Positions 25,923 to 34,588 of a stretch of DNA of 64,000 bases are shown here, piece after piece. Each line of letters starts with the position of its first letter. The stretch's first letter is position 1. Source of the stretch: Methylomonas rapida. Lineage in GTDB: Bacteria; Pseudomonadota; Gammaproteobacteria; Methylococcales; Methylomonadaceae. Where the stretch lies: assembly GCF_024360925.2 (NCBI RefSeq), contig NZ_CP113517.1, positions 1,178,001 to 1,242,000 on the forward strand, given 5' to 3'. The notes beneath the pieces are model-generated. The model searched no databases, was not told where the DNA came from, and worked only from the letters and a program-made list of their open reading frames with translations. The translations under genes were made by a program, and so were the position numbers.

Positions 25923-27113
25923 TCAGAACCAGTAGTCCTGGTCAGAATCGTCCGCTTCCTCATTGTCTCCCGCCGTCACTGTTGCCGGTTCTGCTGAATG
26001 CTCAGAAGGGTTGGATTCATCTGCATCGCTGTCGGTTACCAGTTTGGTCTGATTTTTATCAAGTAAGACCTCAAGCGCCCAGTCATCCGATGCCGATTCC
26101 GGTTCGAGTTCATCATCAAAGATGCCGTCAAACAGATCGGTAAAATCGGGGCTGTCTGTAGCGCTTTCAGCGATGACGGGTGTCGGCGCTGTTGGTACGA
26201 TGAGTACTGCTGGTGGCTCGGACTCCGCGTATTCGATGACTTCTTCAGTCTCTTCAACAACGGGCGGTTGAGTCGCTAACAATCCTTCACCGTGCCGCCG
26301 GGTTTTATCCGGATCGGACAACAGCATCGCCGTGGCCAGAATCTCCTGCAAAATGCTGCCTTCAATGGCGCCTTTGTTGGGAATTCTCGCCAGTAGGTCG
26401 TCAATGGTGCTGACGACCGGCGCGACCCGATGATCCAGAAAACCCAAACCATCGAGTTTGTCGCGCATGCGGCGAATCGGCCGTAACGCATTTCGCGTCA
26501 CTTGCTCCTTGCCCAGCAACGACTGCTCGATCAACTGATTGGCTTCCACGGAGATTTCGTAGAACATCTGCTCACTGAGTGAACCGATTTTGCTTTCCAG
26601 TCGTGCGATGTCCGCCGGCGGCAAGCTATCGGGTAACCCGACACTCACCACCAGGAAATCAAACGATAACCGCGTCGAGACAAACTCCACCGAATCTACC
26701 GCTTGCTCGATGATGCCGGCAAATTCCGGATGGCGAACCACCCAGTCCGTCACCGCTGCATCGTAACCGGCGATAAACTCGGTTTTAGCCGCTGCAAAAT
26801 CCAACGCTATGCGCTCGAGTTCAGCAGTAATACTGGCAGCGGACTCAACCGGTACGGCAAAGCCACCCAAAAAGCGGGTGCCAACGCGCAAACAAATGCG
26901 TTCGGCTTCCTTCTTCAGACGGTTGAACACCGTCAGCTTGTCAGGATCGAGCAAACGTTTAGACCCTAAACTGGCTAAATCCTCTGGCGGCAATTTGCTA
27001 CCATCGGCCAGCACCAGGTCTTCTTTTTTCAGTTTTTTGCGGGCACCGTAGATATTGGCTTCAACTTTCACCAAGACCACGCGATCTAATATCATTTGTG
27101 TTTCATGCGACAT
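25923..27113 (-). CDS. DUF3150-type protein of conjugative elements
   Basis: 396 residues starting MSHETQMILDRVVLVKVEANIYGARKKL, matching the DUF3150 family that accompanies AAA/VWA genes in conjugative elements (recognised from the N-terminal block). Mostly helical, then a long acidic tail from about residue 290. It ends D-Q-D-Y-W-F, a tail shared with two other proteins of the module. AGGAGG ribosome site; motif A 31 nt upstream. Biochemical function unknown. Confidence 0.7.
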   Translation of the reverse strand: MSHETQMILDRVVLVKVEANIYGARKKLKKEDLVLADGSKLPPEDLASLGSKRLLDPDKLTVFNRLKKEAERICLRVGTRFLGGFAVPVESAASITAELERIALDFAAAKTEFIAGYDAAVTDWVVRHPEFAGIIEQAVDSVEFVSTRLSFDFLVVSVGLPDSLPPADIARLESKIGSLSEQMFYEISVEANQLIEQSLLGKEQVTRNALRPIRRMRDKLDGLGFLDHRVAPVVSTIDDLLARIPNKGAIEGSILQEILATAMLLSDPDKTRRHGEGLLATQPPVVEETEEVIEYAESEPPAVLIVPTAPTPVIAESATDSPDFTDLFDGIFDDELEPESASDDWALEVLLDKNQTKLVTDSDADESNPSEHSAEPATVTAGDNEEADDSDQDYWF

Positions 27114-27144
27114 GGGAACCTCCTAAAAAGTTGAGGCACACCCA

Positions 27145-27174
27145 TCCCGCTGGGGCAGATGTGCCCCTTTCGGG
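27145..27174 (-). promoter_or_regulatory. Leader motif A copy 7
   Basis: TCCCGCTGGGGCA, then TGCCCCTTTCGGGTT. Arms GGGGCA and TGCCCC pair. 31 nt before the ATG at 27113. Confidence 0.6.
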
Positions 27175-27196
27175 TTAAATGAAAATAAAAAACCGG

Positions 27197-27964
27197 TTAA
27201 AACCAGCAGTCGTCCGTGTTGGACATGGCCTCAGCTAGATTTAAACGGGGTTTGAGTAGACCTAAAACTTCGGCGGTTTCGCGAATGCTGTCAAGATCAG
27301 TGCCGAAAAATGCCAGCACGTCCTGTTCAACTTTCAGATCGACCGAGAGGTCTCGGGCGGTTTCGGTGGCAATATCAATGTCCACGCCTTTAAAGCCTTT
27401 TGCTTTCAGCACCAGTAAAAACAGCCACGGCAAAACGCCATGCACTGATTTGATCTGACCACTGAGTTCAAAGGTTTCGGCATTGAGGGTGGCATCAATG
27501 AATTGTTGCCAGCCATTCCATTCCTGTTCAGGCGTAGTATGACCATTCGACAAGTTTTGAATAACGCCGATCAGTCGCCTGACCTCGATACCGAATTCCA
27601 CACGGATAGACTGCTTGGCATGGCAATCAATGGTCCAATAAAGTGCCTCGACTGGCGGTGCTGGCATGGGTTCGGGATTCGAATCCGGTTCAGGCAATTG
27701 TGATGGCGTTGCCGAAGTCTTACCCGGAAACACCACATTGCCGTTCACATCAATATCCACCTCGCCGACCAACACATAGCCCTTGGCCTGTTTTTGCCGT
27801 TCGATGTCGAACTGCTTAAGGCCGTAACGGTTACTTACGCCCGGCAATCGATCTGCCGTTTTTCCCCAACGCGTAGTGATTGATCCATCCGAATTACTCC
27901 TGACCGCCCAATCTTTGGAACTGCCGTCACGGTTACGATGACGATAGAGATTCCAGGCTGCCAT
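27197..27964 (-). CDS. WGR-domain-like protein
   Basis: 255 residues from the ATG at 27964. The frame further upstream is group II intron sequence. Residues 5-65 look like a WGR domain (RNRDGSSKDWAV, then TTRWGK), a nucleic-acid-associated fold. A Pro-rich linker and an unfamiliar helical C-terminal domain follow. It ends D-D-C-W-F. Before the intron inserted, its ATG lay 2 nt after the AAA+ stop codon, so the two genes were translationally close. The intron now separates them by 2.4 kb on DNA; splicing would restore the arrangement. Confidence 0.65.
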   Translation of the reverse strand: MAAWNLYRHRNRDGSSKDWAVRSNSDGSITTRWGKTADRLPGVSNRYGLKQFDIERQKQAKGYVLVGEVDIDVNGNVVFPGKTSATPSQLPEPDSNPEPMPAPPVEALYWTIDCHAKQSIRVEFGIEVRRLIGVIQNLSNGHTTPEQEWNGWQQFIDATLNAETFELSGQIKSVHGVLPWLFLLVLKAKGFKGVDIDIATETARDLSVDLKVEQDVLAFFGTDLDSIRETAEVLGLLKPRLNLAEAMSNTDDCWF

Positions 27965-28017
27965 GACTAGACCTGGTCGGGTAGCAAGGCTTGCATTACT
28001 GCAACCCCGCCCCCTAA

Positions 28018-28051
28018 GAACCGTGCATGAAAGTTTCCCTTCACACGGCTC
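28018..28051 (-). ncRNA. Group II intron domain V
   Basis: 34-nt hairpin on the minus strand, beginning GAGCCGTGTGAAGGGAAAC and ending GCACGGTTC, with the catalytic AGC triad at its base. Directly follows the RT stop codon. Confidence 0.9.
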
Positions 28052-28056
28052 AAGCC

Positions 28057-29781
28057 TCATCTAAGCCCCCTTACGGAAGCCGGTTTATCAACTTTCAACT
28101 TCAGGTTGTGGACTTGCATGTGACAGGTTGGATGCAACAACACCAAGTTTGATGTTACATCTTTGCCGCCTTCAGACTTCGGCAGGATGTGATGAATATG
28201 CCATCCCGTTTCTTCCGTAATCTTTTGGCGGCATGCAGGACATACTCCATCTTGATCCAACCAAAGATGTATCAATCTTTTTCGCTCCTTGTGGTTTGCC
28301 AGCATTTTCCGACCAAGCCGATCTTCAAAATAGGTTTCCCATTTTGGATCAAATGGATTAGCTTCACCTTTGATTTTATGGTGTCGTCGAATTTTGGTAT
28401 CGCACGCTTTAATTAGCGTCGCATGTTTCGATTTACCATCTGGGGAGACAACCTTAGTAGAAAATACCCAGTTCCGATTTCCATTGGAGTGAAAGTATCT
28501 CCTCTTAATCCAAGTTTTACTTTTCTTGGAGTGTCTGCGTTTTGCCCACTGCCACAATAATTGCCAAATCTCTTTGTCTACCTTGGAAAAGGCTTCCGAC
28601 GCAACAGAACATTTATGATAGTTTGTCCAACCCCTAATTTTTGGATTGAGCAAACGAATCAAGTTTTCCTGTTTTGCCTGTTTATTCGCCTTTACTGTTT
28701 CACGGATGTTATCCAGGAACGTTTGAATGTTCTTTTTGGACGGTTTTATCAAAAATTTTCCGTCATACTTTCGTATGTTCCATCCGAGAAAATCAACACC
28801 CTCTGCGATTGAGGTAATCTTGGTTTTTTCCGGCGATAGGGATAATCCCCTTTCCGCTAGAAAATCTTCAACCAGTGGTTTGACTTCGTTCACCAGAATT
28901 TCTTTTGATTTTCCAGTAATAATGAAGTCATCCGCATATCGCACAAAATTGACCTGGTTTAAGGCAGCTTTATTTCGATTAAACCGCCCGGATTCAGAAC
29001 TTGAGAACTTGCGTTGAAGTTCCCGTTCCAAACCATCTAGCACCATATTGGCCAGCGTCGGCGAGATAATACCGCCTTGCGGCGTACCCGCTTCCGTTGG
29101 GAAGAGTTGATTTTGGTAGAGATAGCCACTTTTCAGCCATTTCCGAAGAACCATCCTGTCTGTTGGAATATTGTTGAGCATCCATGCATGGCTGATGTTG
29201 TCGAAGCACCCTGTGATGTCACCTTCAAGAATCCATGCGGGTGACGCTTTTTTAGCCAACACTATGTAGCATTGGACATGTGCGTCCGCCGTAGATCTTT
29301 CCGGTCTGAATCCGTAAGAGTTTCGATCCGCAGTCGTTTCCGCAACGGGTTCCAGGGCCAACAAGTGTAATGCCTGCATAGCCCGGTCTTTCATTGTCGG
29401 AATGCCTAGCGGCCGTTTCTTACCGTTACTCTTTGGGATATAAACCCGCTTCAAAGGGAATGGCTGGTAACCATGTCTTTTAAGCGAAAGTATTGCTTCT
29501 GATTTGGCCTCCGGCGTTGACCAAGTTTTTCCATCCACGCCGGGAGTATTCTTACCTTGATTTTCTGTCACCCGTCTGACGGCAATTGCTTTGCCGCTGT
29601 ACGAGTGGGTCAGCAACCATTGCAAGGCTTTCACCTTACCCCAGCGGCCTTCCTGATTTGCCTTCACGATACGCGCTTGTAGCCTCCTGACATTTTGATA
29701 AAATTTGCTCCAGTTGATGCTGTGCCAATTTGTCTCCATGCCGGAGGATGCACACATGATTGTGTTATCAATCAAGTTCAT
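28057..29781 (-). CDS. ltrA: Group II intron reverse transcriptase/maturase with HNH endonuclease
   Basis: 574 residues, ATG at 29781 with GGAGG 8 nt upstream. RT blocks: KRPLGIPTMKDRAMQALHLLALEP, GDITGCFDNISH, TPQGGIISPTLANMVLDGLE and the catalytic YADD in VNFVRYADDFIITG. The maturase X domain follows (RGWTNYHKC). The C-terminal HNH nuclease has CPACRQKI, HIHHILPKSEGG and NLVLLHPTCH. All domains are intact, so the intron may still retrohome. Confidence 0.95.
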   Translation of the reverse strand: MNLIDNTIMCASSGMETNWHSINWSKFYQNVRRLQARIVKANQEGRWGKVKALQWLLTHSYSGKAIAVRRVTENQGKNTPGVDGKTWSTPEAKSEAILSLKRHGYQPFPLKRVYIPKSNGKKRPLGIPTMKDRAMQALHLLALEPVAETTADRNSYGFRPERSTADAHVQCYIVLAKKASPAWILEGDITGCFDNISHAWMLNNIPTDRMVLRKWLKSGYLYQNQLFPTEAGTPQGGIISPTLANMVLDGLERELQRKFSSSESGRFNRNKAALNQVNFVRYADDFIITGKSKEILVNEVKPLVEDFLAERGLSLSPEKTKITSIAEGVDFLGWNIRKYDGKFLIKPSKKNIQTFLDNIRETVKANKQAKQENLIRLLNPKIRGWTNYHKCSVASEAFSKVDKEIWQLLWQWAKRRHSKKSKTWIKRRYFHSNGNRNWVFSTKVVSPDGKSKHATLIKACDTKIRRHHKIKGEANPFDPKWETYFEDRLGRKMLANHKERKRLIHLWLDQDGVCPACRQKITEETGWHIHHILPKSEGGKDVTSNLVLLHPTCHMQVHNLKLKVDKPASVRGLR

Positions 29782-30393
29782 TTGCTTTTCCTCCTAATAA
29801 AGGTTCTTCATGCTCTCTCGTGACGAGAGACCTAGCGGAAGTCTGCACCGTTGCCAGTTGGGATAATGTCGCCGACATTAGCTCAATCCCTATTCGCTCT
29901 ATTACCGAGCGACATTCGCTTTTTCCGCTTTCCCATGCCCGCCCTCCATCGGCCTTCCTTACGGTTAGCTTGCCATCGCTGGCGAAGGGTCGGGTTTTCC
30001 GTGTTCTATGTAACTAACAAGAGTGGGTTAGGTTCTGTCTCTGCTCCGGTAGCTGTTTGTCCCTGTAATCCAAGACTGGAATGGATTAACCTGCTACGTA
30101 CCATTTTGGTTTGAGCCTGTCATCGCTTTTGGCTCAGTCGGCGTTACGGAGTTTCCAACAGTTCACTTTCGTTGACCATACCACTCAGCCTAGCCCCCTT
30201 CTGCGTAGCGCTCGCAGATACGTTTTCCCCTCGCGGGTTCGACTTACCATCTTTAGAGGATGGGGTACATTGTCTCGCCAGCTTCATACCGTCCCGTTAC
30301 CGGGGTCGCATGTGGCGATAGGCTACTGCCGAGGGAACGGCAGGTTTATTAATGACAAATATCAATATAAACAATTAGTTACATAACTTCACG

Positions 30394-31332
30394 TCACACC
30401 CAGTCATCGCCGAACACATCCTTGGCAATCCGATGAATCGCTTCACGTTCGGCGGGTTCGGCCCGAAAGGTCAAGGCCCGGTCCAAGGAATACGCCAAGG
30501 CATTCGGCGCACTTTTGAAGGTTGCCACCAACGAAGCCCAACGTACTAAACCGCGCGTCGATAACGTGACTGATAACATGCCGCCGCCATCCGCACCGCC
30601 GATGAAGACTTTACGAATCTGATTGGCGACCTTGATCATGCTTTCGCGCACCGTTTCCGGCATGCTCGGTACCACGTCGGCCAACAGTTTCATTTCGTCT
30701 TCGGGTTCGGGGTAGCCGACTTCCATCAGCCTAAATCGATCCAGAAACGCCAGGTTTTGACGTAATACGCCTTGGTACAAGCCCGATTGATCGCCGCTAC
30801 CGGCACTATTGCCGGTAGCGACCAAGCGAAACTTGGGATGCGGTGTAATCACATCGCCGGTCTGCGGAATCGTCAAAGGCTTGCCTTCAACGATTTCATT
30901 CAGGCCGATCAGCTCAGCCGGATCGATCGCGTCGATTTCGTTGATCAACAGCACATGCCCTAAGCGAACCGCCAGGGTCAAAGGGCCATCGATCCACTTC
31001 ATCGCGCCGCCGTCGACCAGCATGTACTGACCCAACAAATCGTTGAGTTCCAGTCGACCGTGACCGGTGACCGAATGTACGCCCCAATTAAGACGCGCCG
31101 CGACTTGCTCCAATAACGAGGTTTTACCGGAACCGGTAGGACCGGTCAGGTATAAGCCGTCGCCATTGTGTGCGCCTAAAAAGGCCAATACGTCGCGCAA
31201 ATGATCCTTGCGAAACACATACGGCTTGATAGCCGGCACATAGGGGTTATTGGCCGGGCTAAAGCCTTCCACTTTCATGGAAGCCGGGGCCTGAATGCCG
31301 AAAGTATCGGCAATGGAATAGGATTGATACAT
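30394..31332 (-). CDS. CobS/MoxR-like AAA+ ATPase, 3' end carries the group II intron
   Basis: 312 residues from the ATG at 31332; motif A 44 nt upstream. Walker A LTGPTGSGKTSLL (residue about 60), Walker B VLLINEIDAIDP and sensor 1 LVATGNSAG are visible, as in CobS and MoxR ATPases. It probably drives the VWA protein at 24029. The present stop comes from the intron (GTG TGA at 30394-30399); the spliced form would end DDWQV. A CobS-like gene at this place is typical of SXT/R391 and IncC elements. Confidence 0.82.
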   Translation of the reverse strand: MYQSYSIADTFGIQAPASMKVEGFSPANNPYVPAIKPYVFRKDHLRDVLAFLGAHNGDGLYLTGPTGSGKTSLLEQVAARLNWGVHSVTGHGRLELNDLLGQYMLVDGGAMKWIDGPLTLAVRLGHVLLINEIDAIDPAELIGLNEIVEGKPLTIPQTGDVITPHPKFRLVATGNSAGSGDQSGLYQGVLRQNLAFLDRFRLMEVGYPEPEDEMKLLADVVPSMPETVRESMIKVANQIRKVFIGGADGGGMLSVTLSTRGLVRWASLVATFKSAPNALAYSLDRALTFRAEPAEREAIHRIAKDVFGDDWV

Positions 31333-31376
31333 GGTGAGCTCCTCGAGGACTAGCCTCAGAAAACAAGGGGCGCACC

Positions 31377-31405
31377 GGCCCCGAGGGGTGATGAGCCCCA
31401 ACGGG
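31377..31405 (-). promoter_or_regulatory. Leader motif A copy 8
   Basis: GGCCCCGAGGGG, seven bases, GCCCCAACGGGTG. A nearby hairpin CCTGGTAAACCAGG (31416-31429) lies just after the stop of the preceding gene. 44 nt before the ATG at 31332. Confidence 0.6.
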
Positions 31406-31441
31406 TGAATAAAGCCCTGGTAAACCAGGACGGATAAAAAA

Positions 31442-31654
31442 TTAACGCAACTGCATCACGCAGTACATCGCCCATTCGGCGCGGGCCAACAGCTCCCGAT
31501 CCATCAAACGCAGGATGCGCTGAATGTCGCTTCTCAAACCGGGGTCCGAGATTTGACGGTGCATCTCCAGCAGCAATCGCTTTTTGGCCTGAATGTCGTC
31601 GCTATGGGCAACGTTCAACCAGCCCTGCAAGGTTTTCCAAAAATCGTGATTCAT
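31442..31654 (-). CDS. Small helical hypothetical protein
   Basis: 70 residues from the ATG at 31654 (AAGGAGGT ribosome site), starting MNHDFWKTLQGWLNVAHSDD. Charged and helical with no Cys motif. The longer upstream frame overlaps leader elements A and B and is not used. Lies between exonuclease and AAA+ genes. Function unknown. Confidence 0.65.
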   Translation of the reverse strand: MNHDFWKTLQGWLNVAHSDDIQAKKRLLLEMHRQISDPGLRSDIQRILRLMDRELLARAEWAMYCVMQLR

Positions 31655-31691
31655 AATGACCTCCTTCAATGAATAAAAGGGGTCACCGAGT

Positions 31692-31718
31692 CCCGCAAAG
31701 GGGATGAACCCCAACGGG
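31692..31718 (-). promoter_or_regulatory. Leader motif A copy 9
   Basis: CCCGCAAAGGGG, five bases, CCCCAACGGG; the outer CCCG/CGGG and inner GGGG/CCCC pair into one hairpin. 37 nt before the ATG at 31654. Confidence 0.6.
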
Positions 31719-31730
31719 ACAAACAAAAAC

Positions 31731-31806
31731 ACCAGGCTTGACGCACCTGGCACACGAGACAAACGCTCATGCCGCTTAATAACGGAACGCCGGTCGAAAC
31801 CGGATT
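31731..31806 (-). ncRNA. Leader element B copy 2
   Basis: Minus strand: hairpin CCGGTTTCGACCGG, block GCGTTCCGTTATTAAGCGGC, then CCAGGTGCGTCAAGCCTGG followed by T-rich sequence. Stem bases differ from copy 1 in compensating pairs. Lies between the exonuclease stop and motif A copy 9. Confidence 0.6.
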
Positions 31807-31968
31807 CGGGATTCCACGAAGGGAATGCCTGAACGATGCGGGTTTTGGGTTGGGCTTTACGGTAAAGCCCAGCCGAAAACCGACATACCGGAATCAATCA
31901 TGACGTCAATCAATGAACATCCCGTAACCACTAGGGTTACGGGATGTCGTGAAACGAACCATCAAAAC

Positions 31969-32970
31969 TCAAAACCAAAAGTCCACGCCCACCAGGTCTT
32001 TCAATGCCTGTGCATCGAACGGCACTTCGGCATGTTTGCCGTCGTCGTCCCGGCAGGTCACCCGGACCCGCGTGGCAGACGGTTTTCGATAGACTTCCAG
32101 GGCCGCAGCCTGAACATCCGGTTGCAAGGCTTGGAGTGCCGCCTTGTAATCGATGGCACCCTGGCTTTGAAACCGGCTGATGCGTAACCCGGAATGCTCC
32201 GCAGCCACGTAATCGCCCATCAACGCCACCAAGGTGTCTTCAATGCGCGACTGCTCGTTCTCCAATTGGTTGAGTTGGCTTTTGAGATCCAAGATGGTCA
32301 ACGCCCGTTGCCGATACGTCGCCGCCAGTTGTTGCCATTGCCGTTCTGCATCGCCTTGCGGCAAATACAAATCGCGTTCGGGATCCTTAGGCGGCTCCTT
32401 TTTGGACTTGACCGCCGACCAGAAATCCATAGCGGACTCGACCAGGGCGGTGAGAAATCTCTCATCGCGCTGAATCTCAAATTCCACATCCTGGCCTTGG
32501 TGGTAGAAGAACAAAAAGCCACGCTTGGCATCGGCGACTAGCAATTGCTGTTGCACCTGGCACCAATACAGCTGATAGGCCTCGGACGCTTCCCGATTCA
32601 ACAGCACATCCAAAAATGTGGTTTCGTGCGGACATTTGATTTCGACGGGCTCACTCGCTTGGGATAAGCCGTCAAACGAAGCCCGCATCAACGGATAGTG
32701 TTCCGACTCGCCGCACAGCGGCAACAACATCAGATCGTGTTTATCCTCGAAGCGTTGCAAAGCCTCGGGTTCTTGCTGGATACCGGCGCGGATCAACGGG
32801 TTGTTGTCCAGGCTGGCTTCCAGCACCAGGCCGATTTTCTCTGCCCAGAGGCGCCACGGAGTTTTGTACGGTGAGCGATTCATGACGATGGCCGCTTCAC
32901 TGGCACTGACACCTTGGGAACGCCACTGCCGCCATGCGGTGGACCGTTGCGAAACGTCAATGACCTTCAT
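31969..32970 (-). CDS. YqaJ/lambda-Exo-type recombination exonuclease
   Basis: 333 residues from the ATG at 32970, whose A overlaps the preceding stop (ATGA). N-terminal S-A-S-E-A-A-I-V-M-N-R-S-P-Y-K-T-P and the nuclease core PVEIKCPHETTF are YqaJ hallmarks. The family degrades one strand of linear dsDNA to load the RecT/Bet annealase encoded 428 bp upstream. It ends G-V-D-F-W-F, the tail shared with DUF3150 and WGR proteins. Known SXT and IncC elements carry the same bet-exo pair. Confidence 0.85.
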   Translation of the reverse strand: MKVIDVSQRSTAWRQWRSQGVSASEAAIVMNRSPYKTPWRLWAEKIGLVLEASLDNNPLIRAGIQQEPEALQRFEDKHDLMLLPLCGESEHYPLMRASFDGLSQASEPVEIKCPHETTFLDVLLNREASEAYQLYWCQVQQQLLVADAKRGFLFFYHQGQDVEFEIQRDERFLTALVESAMDFWSAVKSKKEPPKDPERDLYLPQGDAERQWQQLAATYRQRALTILDLKSQLNQLENEQSRIEDTLVALMGDYVAAEHSGLRISRFQSQGAIDYKAALQALQPDVQAAALEVYRKPSATRVRVTCRDDDGKHAEVPFDAQALKDLVGVDFWF

Positions 32971-33302
32971 CGCGAGAATCCGGTCAACTGCACCTGGCAA
33001 CCGAAGCGCACCGTCTCGATACCGAGCTTGTGCAATTGGGTCTGGCAACGCCGGGCCCAATGGCCATCGCCGAACAGCAACAGCAGTTCGTCTTGCGCCG
33101 GCAAGCACACACCGCCAAAACTCTCGGCCAGTTTCGTCAGTTCCGGTCGGCTCAAGGTTTGCGGATTGGGTTCGTTGGGCTGGGGTCGCCACAGGCGTTC
33201 CAGAAAGCCCCTGCCATGACGGCGTAACACCGCGGGTGAATCGTAACGTTGCCAGTCGGTATGACAGGGCACGCGGTTGAGTGATTGATCGTTTGTATTC
33301 AT
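32967..33302 (-). CDS. Hypothetical protein between recT and exo
   Basis: 111 residues starting MNTNDQSLNRVPCHTDWQRYDSPAVL; soluble. Includes PAQDELLLLFGDGHWARRC. Motif A 34 nt upstream; ATGA overlap with the exonuclease start implies coupling. SXT-type elements have a small unknown gene in the same place. Not recognised as a family. Confidence 0.65.
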   Translation of the reverse strand: MNTNDQSLNRVPCHTDWQRYDSPAVLRRHGRGFLERLWRPQPNEPNPQTLSRPELTKLAESFGGVCLPAQDELLLLFGDGHWARRCQTQLHKLGIETVRFGCQVQLTGFSR

Positions 33303-33336
33303 GACTTCTCCTGATAAGACAAGAGCATCATGTCCT

Positions 33337-33368
33337 ACCCCGTGGGCGAAACATGACGCCCTCGTGGG
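33337..33368 (-). promoter_or_regulatory. Leader motif A copy 10
   Basis: ACCCCGTGGGCG, eight bases, CGCCCTCGTGGGTGG; arms GGGCG and CGCCC pair. 34 nt before the ATG at 33302. Confidence 0.6.
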
Positions 33369-33397
33369 TGGTTAAAGAATGTGGGATTGCAGCGCTG

Positions 33398-34447
33398 CTA
33401 CGCCGCGTGACCCAGGGTTTGACGTGCCTGATTCATGGCCATGTCTTTCGCTGACAAGGGTGGCATGCAATGGTTGTCGTTTTGTTGCAGTGTTGGTGTT
33501 ACCTTTGGTTCTACCTCCGATACCTTGTCCAACTCGGCCAACGCAAAGCTCAGATCGATGCCTTTGAACTTCTGGTGGGCATAGTCGTAGGCCGCTTTCC
33601 AGGCACCGGCTGCCGCAGTACGTCTAACCAATTCCGCTACGGCTTTTTGGACCTTAGGATGGATTTGCGACACGTCGATCACTTGCGGCGTTTGTCCGGT
33701 TGGTCCGGAAAACCAATCACCAGCTTGGCCAACATCGGTTTTCCAATGCGTCGCCTCGCCATCGATCACCGAACCGTCGACAACATCATCAAGCGTTTTG
33801 CCATCCATTTCCTCGGCGGCATAGCCGCATTCCTCAGGAAAGGCAGCCCGCAAGGACGCCGCTTTACCGCATTTGGATAATTGCCCCTTGGGGCGTTTGA
33901 TCCACATGGCGGTTGGGACTTGCGAGTTTTTACCGCCGGCGGTGCTATAAGCCTCCAGCCAGTAGACTTCCTCGGTAAAGGCGCAACGTTTGCCGCCGAC
34001 GATCCGGTACACGGTAACCGCCACCCATTCGGGAAAAGTCACGGTGACGCTGGACTCTTGCCATTGTTCGTTGTCATCCTTGTAGCGACCGGTAAAAGTC
34101 TTGGTAACATCAGGGCCCCAGACGGGTCTGTCCATGCCGGCCCAAACACCGGTTCTGGACGCGGTGGTCTGAATTTCCATGATGGACGGCCAGACGGTTT
34201 CGACATTGCGGCCCAAAGCGGCACTCCACATCGGCACGATATGCACCGGTTTTTTGAAGATGTCGAGCTTGCGGGCCTTGCAATAATCCAGGGCCATCAA
34301 AATGGCTTCCGGGGTTTTCGCCGTAGGAAAGGTGACTTCGGTCAGAACTTTCCAGGACTGCTCCGACAGGCCGTAGCTTTGTTGCGCGGTGGCCGGCATC
34401 GGCAGGCCGCGGGTTTTGGGTAAGGTATTACGGTTGTTTTGGCTCAT
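33398..34447 (-). CDS. bet: RecT/Bet-type single-strand annealing recombinase
   Basis: 349 residues with GGAGA ribosome site and motif A upstream. The core block AILMALDYCKARKLDIFKKP followed by a W-P-S-I-M-E-I-Q segment is that of RecT/Bet annealases. It anneals complementary single strands and works with the YqaJ exonuclease and SSB encoded either side. In conjugative elements this set promotes element recombination and hybrid formation. Confidence 0.88.
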   Translation of the reverse strand: MSQNNRNTLPKTRGLPMPATAQQSYGLSEQSWKVLTEVTFPTAKTPEAILMALDYCKARKLDIFKKPVHIVPMWSAALGRNVETVWPSIMEIQTTASRTGVWAGMDRPVWGPDVTKTFTGRYKDDNEQWQESSVTVTFPEWVAVTVYRIVGGKRCAFTEEVYWLEAYSTAGGKNSQVPTAMWIKRPKGQLSKCGKAASLRAAFPEECGYAAEEMDGKTLDDVVDGSVIDGEATHWKTDVGQAGDWFSGPTGQTPQVIDVSQIHPKVQKAVAELVRRTAAAGAWKAAYDYAHQKFKGIDLSFALAELDKVSEVEPKVTPTLQQNDNHCMPPLSAKDMAMNQARQTLGHAA

Positions 34448-34482
34448 GGTGGGTCTCCTTCAATAAAAAAGGGAACGCCATT

Positions 34483-34512
34483 GCCCGCCGGGGAATGGAA
34501 TTCCCCATGGGG
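34483..34512 (-). promoter_or_regulatory. Leader motif A copy 11
   Basis: GCCCGCCGGGGAAT, then ATTCCCCATGGGG; arms GGGGAAT and ATTCCCC pair. 35 nt before the ATG at 34447. Confidence 0.6.
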
Positions 34513-34588
34513 TTGAAATACCGAGGCCTGAAAAGGGTCGGCGAAAAAACGTCAAACCAACGAACGCCAATAATAGGCGCGCCGGGGT

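Larger units (their letters stand above)
27976..30399 (-). mobile_element. Group II intron with LtrA-type protein, complete
   Basis: A 2424-nt intron on the minus strand. The 5' end is GTGTG at 30399. Domain V is 34 nt at 28018-28051. Domain VI follows and the 3' end reads CTACCCGAC at 27976. The candidate exon-binding site CCAGTC (30074-30079) is the exact complement of the last six exon bases GACTGG (30400-30405), supporting the boundaries. It sits at the end of the AAA+ gene. Unspliced RNA ends that gene with codons GTG TGA from the intron. Spliced RNA reads CAG GTC TAG. Confidence 0.85.

Noticed and set aside
28057..29781. Reverse transcriptase of a retron or diversity-generating element
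   Set aside because: Maturase X and HNH domains plus domain V identify a group II intron; no template or variable repeat pair was seen.
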